A stretch of 9,776 bases of DNA, from assembly GCA_018381595.1 (NCBI GenBank), contig JAGZRP010000020.1, positions 1-9,776 on the forward strand, in the 5' to 3' direction. The notes below the pieces were generated by a model that was not told the origin of the DNA, searched no databases, and saw only the letters and a list, made by a program, of their open reading frames with translations. The stretch comes from Bacillota bacterium. Its GTDB lineage: Bacteria; Bacillota_I; Bacilli_A; RF39; UBA660. Every line of letters starts with the position of its first letter. Position 1 is the stretch's first letter. Of this stretch, positions 6,364 through 9,776 are shown one piece after another. Made by a program: the position numbers and the translations under genes.

Positions 6364-7261
6364 GGAATTGTTCAAATTAATAGTCAAGGTGAAATTGCAA
6401 TTTATAATGATAGTTGGTGTGTAAAAAAAGATTCTTTTGAAAAAGATTTCCAAGTTGAGCCTTATCAAAAACATAAGTGTTATGCTAGTGTTTCTACAAA
6501 GGAAGCAAGTAAGCAAATTGCTAGTAAGAATATTGAAAATAATACGGATGGTTTGTTCACAGATGATTATGGGAATATTAGATATCGTGGTGGTAACAAT
6601 GAAGTAAAAAATTATGTATCGTTTAATAATCAATCATGGTGAATTATTGGAATTTTTCAAGGAAAAATCAAATTAATTAAAAATGATACATTTCTATCAG
6701 TATGGAACGAAAATAAAAATAATGATTGGAGAGATTCAACTCTAAAAAAATATTTAAATACTAATTTTTATCAATCTTTCCAGGAATCTGCGAAAAGTAT
6801 GGTTGCACGTTATCCTTATTATTTAGGAGGTTCTTCATTCGTTCCTTCTACTAAGGAAAACGCATATTCTGTAGAACGTGGAACAGAAATATTTCAATGT
6901 TCTTCAGGTTCAACATGCCCTAGAGCGTATGAAACAAAAGAATATATAGGAATTCCATATATAAGTGATTATGGATATGCAGCAAGAGAAAATTGTGAGG
7001 TTAGTACATTATGGCAATATGGAGATAATGAAAACTGTAGTCGTGATGGGAATTGGTTATTATTATCTGATGCGCTTTGCTTTATTACTCCCAGATCAGA
7101 TTTAGCTTCTAGTGTATTTCATATTTATACAAATGGATATATAGGAAGAGATTTATCAACAAAGGCACAATGCCGTGTTGCACCAGTTTTATATTTAGAG
7201 GAACAAGTAAGAATAGTAAGTGGGGATGGAACGATTCAGAACCCTTATATTTTTGAAAAAT

Positions 7262-7288
7262 AAAGCAGGTTTTTTTCCTGCTTTTCTT
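7262..7288 (+). terminator. Rho-independent terminator after the pilin pair
   Basis: The stem AAAGCAGG/CCTGCTTT (7262-7269 with 7277-7284) has a loop of seven Ts and is followed by TTCTTG. The left arm overlaps the stop codon of the second pilin gene. It ends the pilin unit before the ltaS promoter. Confidence 0.8.
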
Positions 7289-7309
7289 GTAAACAGGCTT
7301 TTTTGAGAC

Positions 7310-7338
7310 TTGATGAAATATGTATTTAGTGTTATACT
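7310..7338 (+). promoter_or_regulatory. Promoter of the ltaS gene
   Basis: An extended -10, TGTTATACT (7330-7338), lies 17 bases after a -35-like TTGATG (7310-7315). Transcription would start near 7345, and the RBS GAGGTGA (7355-7361) lies just before ATG 7365. Confidence 0.6.
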
Positions 7339-7364
7339 GATTTAGTATATTATTGAGGTGAAAT

Positions 7365-9434
7365 ATGAAAAAGAAAATAAAAGAAACTTCAAAAACTGTT
7401 TCCAAAAAGATTAAAACTTATTCAAAATCTTATATGAAAACAAATATTTTATTTTTGAGTTTCGTTGTAACATCTGTTTTAAATGCAATGTTATTACGTT
7501 TTTTAACCGTTAAAAATTATTTTGATGTATTTCCAATCATTGCTGACTTGGCAGTTGTTGTAATCATTGGAGCATTTGGATATTTTTTAAAGCCAAAAAA
7601 CCAATTTAAATATTTTTCAATTTGTTCGATATTTTTTGCAGCACTTTGTGTCATCAATTCTATGTATTACACAAATTATTTATCATTCGCATCGCTTTCT
7701 TTATTACAAACATCGCTACAAATTGTGGATGTTGCAGATGCGGTTGTAGAAAATGTTATGGAACTAAAAGACTTTTCTTATATTTGGGCACCACTTGCTT
7801 TATTCTTTTTGAATCATGCATTGAAAAAAAGAGAATATTATAAACGTGTTGCAGAAGTTGAAGTGGGAAAAGTTCGTGCATTAAATACGATGGTATTTGG
7901 ATTAATTGTTGTTGGAGTATTTATTTCAACGCTAAATTCAGTAGATATATCAAGACTTGGTAAACAATGGAATCGTGAATTCATTGTTATGCGTTTCGGT
8001 ATTTATACTTATCAAATTAATGACGTCATTGCGAGTTTAAAACCACAAATCAGTCCACTTTTTGGATATGATGAAAAAGCAAAAGAGTTTAGAGAGTATT
8101 ATGACAAACGTGATAGTGAAGAGAAAAAGGAAAATGAATACACAGATGTATTTAAAGGAAAAAATTTACTTGTGATTCATGCGGAAAGTATACAACAGTT
8201 TGTTATGAACTTAAAATTTAACGATGAAGAATTAACACCAAATTTGAATCGAATTGCGAAAGAAGGACTTTATTTTTCTAACTTTTATGCACAAGAAAGT
8301 GTAGGAACAAGTAGTGATACGGAGTTTACATTGAATACTTCTTTAATGCCAGCAACCAGTGGAACTGTATTTATCAGTTACTGGGATAGAGATTATGTAA
8401 CCATTCCAAAGATTTTAAAAGAACAAGGCTATTATGCATTTAGTATGCATGGGAATAAAGGTAGTATGTGGAATCGTGATACGGTTCACATCAAGACTTT
8501 TGGATATGATAAATTTTATAATTATAAAAAAGACTTTAAAATTGATGAAACAATTGGTTTAGGTCTTTCTGATAAATCATTCTTTAAACAAGCAGTTCCT
8601 AAAATTAAAAAGATCAGTGAAACCAAAAAGAATTTCTATGGAACATTGATTATGTTATCAAATCATACACCATTTTCGGATATTGATAAATTACCAGACC
8701 CATTTGCAGTTGATTTTAAATATGAAAAAGAAAATCCTGAAACGGGAGAAAAAGAAACAGTAACTGCTCCTTATATGGAAGGAACAAAATTAGGTAATTA
8801 CTTTAAGTTTGTTCACTATGCGGATAGTGCGATTGGACAATTATTTGAAGACCTTGATAAAGCTGGTATTTTAGATAATACCGTAATTGCAATTTATGGA
8901 GACCATGATGCGAAGTTAAAGAAATCTGAATTTGAATATTTCTATAATTATGATCCATATACAGATAGTGTTTTGGATAGTGATGATCCAAATTACCACG
9001 AAGTCGATTTCTATGACTATGAATTGAATCGTAAAGTTCCATTTATTATTTGGTCAAAAGATCATGAAAATAATAGTAAATACTCAAAAGAAATTTCTAA
9101 GGTTATGGGAATGTATGATGTCCTTCCAACGCTTGGTAATATGTTTGGGTTTACAGATAAATACGCATTAGGACATGATATTTTCAGTATTGATGAAAAT
9201 GTAGTGATTTTCCCAGATGGTAACTGGTTAACGGATAAGATGTACTATAACCATCAAAAAGGGGAAGGAAAAGTATTAAATGAAGGAGATACTGTAAGTA
9301 TTGAATATATTAAAAAATATAATGAGATGTCTGAAGAAGTACTGAATGTAAGCGATTCTATTATTGTTTATGATTTAATTAAAAAACAAGATGAAGCTAA
9401 GAAAATGGTTGATAACTATAATAAGAATAAATAG
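7365..9434 (+). CDS. ltaS: LTA synthase family protein (sulfatase-fold polyglycerolphosphate synthase)
   Basis: A membrane enzyme that polymerises lipoteichoic acid by transferring glycerol phosphate from phosphatidylglycerol. In 689 residues there is a Lys-rich cytoplasmic start. Five membrane helices follow at about 27-47, 54-75, 83-105, 137-152 and 171-190, then an extracellular sulfatase-type domain from about 265. Metal and catalytic positions of the family are visible: E274 in HAES, H434 in SNHTPF, and D513-H514 in YGDHD. The nucleophile region is GTSSDTEF (314-321). Aligned on the SD, the position of the usual catalytic Thr of GKTSDxE is Ser 316, with Thr 315 just before it. The length and architecture match LtaS/YfnI-type proteins. 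A relative that makes another glycerol-phosphate polymer cannot be excluded. It has its own promoter, and its stop overlaps the RBS of the next gene. Confidence 0.88.
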   Translation: MKKKIKETSKTVSKKIKTYSKSYMKTNILFLSFVVTSVLNAMLLRFLTVKNYFDVFPIIADLAVVVIIGAFGYFLKPKNQFKYFSICSIFFAALCVINSMYYTNYLSFASLSLLQTSLQIVDVADAVVENVMELKDFSYIWAPLALFFLNHALKKREYYKRVAEVEVGKVRALNTMVFGLIVVGVFISTLNSVDISRLGKQWNREFIVMRFGIYTYQINDVIASLKPQISPLFGYDEKAKEFREYYDKRDSEEKKENEYTDVFKGKNLLVIHAESIQQFVMNLKFNDEELTPNLNRIAKEGLYFSNFYAQESVGTSSDTEFTLNTSLMPATSGTVFISYWDRDYVTIPKILKEQGYYAFSMHGNKGSMWNRDTVHIKTFGYDKFYNYKKDFKIDETIGLGLSDKSFFKQAVPKIKKISETKKNFYGTLIMLSNHTPFSDIDKLPDPFAVDFKYEKENPETGEKETVTAPYMEGTKLGNYFKFVHYADSAIGQLFEDLDKAGILDNTVIAIYGDHDAKLKKSEFEYFYNYDPYTDSVLDSDDPNYHEVDFYDYELNRKVPFIIWSKDHENNSKYSKEISKVMGMYDVLPTLGNMFGFTDKYALGHDIFSIDENVVIFPDGNWLTDKMYYNHQKGEGKVLNEGDTVSIEYIKKYNEMSEEVLNVSDSIIVYDLIKKQDEAKKMVDNYNKNK

Positions 9435-9438
9435 GAGG
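9433..9438 (+). promoter_or_regulatory. RBS of the last gene, overlapping the ltaS stop
   Basis: AGGAGG shares its first two bases with the TAG of ltaS and lies five bases before ATG 9444. This strong site shows that the last gene is a real translation unit co-transcribed with ltaS. Confidence 0.85.
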
Positions 9439-9443
9439 AAGTT

Positions 9444-9776
9444 ATGACACGTACTAAAAAAAGAAAATTAAAAAAGAAACGTTTATTCATTGCACTTGCG
9501 GTTGTACTTGTAATTTTACTAGTTACTGGATTTGGAATATATCAAGTATTCTTTAAAAATGATAAAGAAAAGCAAGTAGTAAAAGTTGCAGACAAAATTA
9601 CAGATGGATATGGTTATACCATTACAGATAGCGCAACGAAGTATTCAAAAGATTTATTTCAAAAATTAAAAACAGAACTTGCATAAGCAACTCCAAATGA
9701 AAAAAAAAATGCAGAACTAGAGAGTCAATTATTCTTAAGTGAATTCTTTACTTTAAGTAATAAGATAAACCGTAAT
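9444..9776 (+). pseudogene. Membrane-anchored protein of unknown function, interrupted by TAA (3' partial)
   Basis: The product starts with a strongly basic segment (MTRTKKRKLKKKR). One hydrophobic helix follows at about 14-34 and then an extracytoplasmic part beginning FFKNDKEKQVVKVADKITDGYGY, all typical of a small single-pass anchored protein. The frame stops at TAA 9684-9686 after 80 residues. It then stays open in the same frame to the window end for 30 codons of ordinary coding character (TPNEKKNAELESQLFLSEF and onward), which look like the continuation of the same helical domain. I recall similar proteins next to LTA synthase in uncultured Bacilli with a longer ectodomain, but cannot name a function. 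The neighbourhood suggests a role in the cell envelope. The TAA could come from CAA, AAA or GAA by one change. The gene is cut by the window edge. Confidence 0.6.

Larger units (their letters stand above)
6097..7263 (+). pseudogene. Second prepilin-like surface protein, interrupted by in-frame TAA and TGA
   Basis: Read as one frame this is 388 codons, close to the 375 of the neighbouring paralogue. It is broken at codon 89 (TAA, 6361-6363) and codon 182 (TGA, 6640-6642), with no frameshift anywhere. After the first stop the frame continues with GEIAIYNDSWC and a second Cys, matching the two-Cys domain of the paralogue (GSVNIKAVYGDSC). Then comes NYVSFNNQSW-stop-IIGIF. In proteins of this type I know the motif as FNNxxWRIIG, so the TGA most likely replaces an Arg CGA or AGA. 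The C-terminal part (NDWR, YYLGG, ERGTE, SDYGYA, NWLLL, YTNGYIG, RVAPVLYLEE, SGDGTIQNPY) is a recognisable adhesin-like domain of Firmicutes surface proteins, with a fold perhaps like C-type lectin/FGE. The final TAA is followed at once by a terminator, so the true gene end is clear. Confidence 0.75.

Noticed and set aside
6640..6642. TGA read as Trp under genetic code 4
   Set aside because: All Trp codons in intact genes are TGG, no other TGA lies in frame, and related proteins have Arg at this place. Code 4 would also not explain the TAA at 6361.
6799..7263. Independent gene starting at ATG 6799
   Set aside because: There is no RBS, the start lies mid-domain, and the frame is the same as the interrupted pilin gene. 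It is the tail of that gene.
9700..9709. Run of ten As as a slippage site rescuing the last gene
   Set aside because: It lies after the stop at 9684 and the frame is the same on both sides, so slippage would damage the frame rather than restore it.
1..9776. CRISPR arrays, tRNA or rRNA genes, insertion sequences, diversity-generating retroelement
   Set aside because: No regularly spaced repeats, cloverleaf-like segments, transposase or reverse transcriptase motifs were seen on either strand.

Overview
The window looks like chromosomal DNA of a low-GC Gram-positive bacterium of the class Bacilli. The composition is strongly AT-rich. Shine-Dalgarno sites are good (AGGAGG/GAGGTG type). The order rlmN - PP2C phosphatase - PASTA kinase - rsgA - rpe is the classical Bacilli stress/wall-signalling cluster. 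A PASTA kinase and a lipoteichoic acid synthase mean the cell has a wall, so it is not a true mycoplasma. The style of the pilin genes recalls uncultured gut lineages related to Erysipelotrichales/RF39, but that is an impression. All 13 Trp codons in the intact genes are TGG, so the standard bacterial code applies.

Region 1 (1-4590, all +) is a tight housekeeping operon: the 3' part of rlmN (23S rRNA/tRNA methylation), prpC, prkC, rsgA (ribosome assembly GTPase) and rpe (pentose phosphate epimerase). Genes overlap or lie 1-2 bases apart. A Rho-independent terminator overlaps the rpe stop.

Region 2 (4591-4933) has no conventional gene but is dense in signals. It holds a perfect inverted repeat, an extended -10 promoter, an RBS with a 60-codon ORF carrying an 11-G homopolymer, and a strong Rho-independent terminator inside that ORF. 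With 11 Gs the ORF reads right through the terminator hairpin. With 10 or 12 Gs it stops before the hairpin. I propose a phase-variable attenuator controlling the pilin genes behind it.

Region 3 (4934-7288) carries two paralogous prepilin-like surface proteins. Their N-terminal heads are nearly identical and their C-terminal domains unrelated: one has BspA-type leucine-rich repeats, the other a WxIIG...RPVLYL domain. The second gene is broken by two in-frame stop codons (TAA, TGA) with no frameshift, and the pair ends at a terminator.

Region 4 (7310-9776) has its own promoter. It carries an LTA synthase and a small membrane-anchored protein of unknown function, which is again interrupted by an in-frame TAA and runs off the window. 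Regions 3 and 4 together suggest a cell-surface locus of variable adhesin-like proteins next to envelope polymer synthesis. The three clean nonsense codons in 3.3 kb deserve a check for strain variation, assembly error or suppression.
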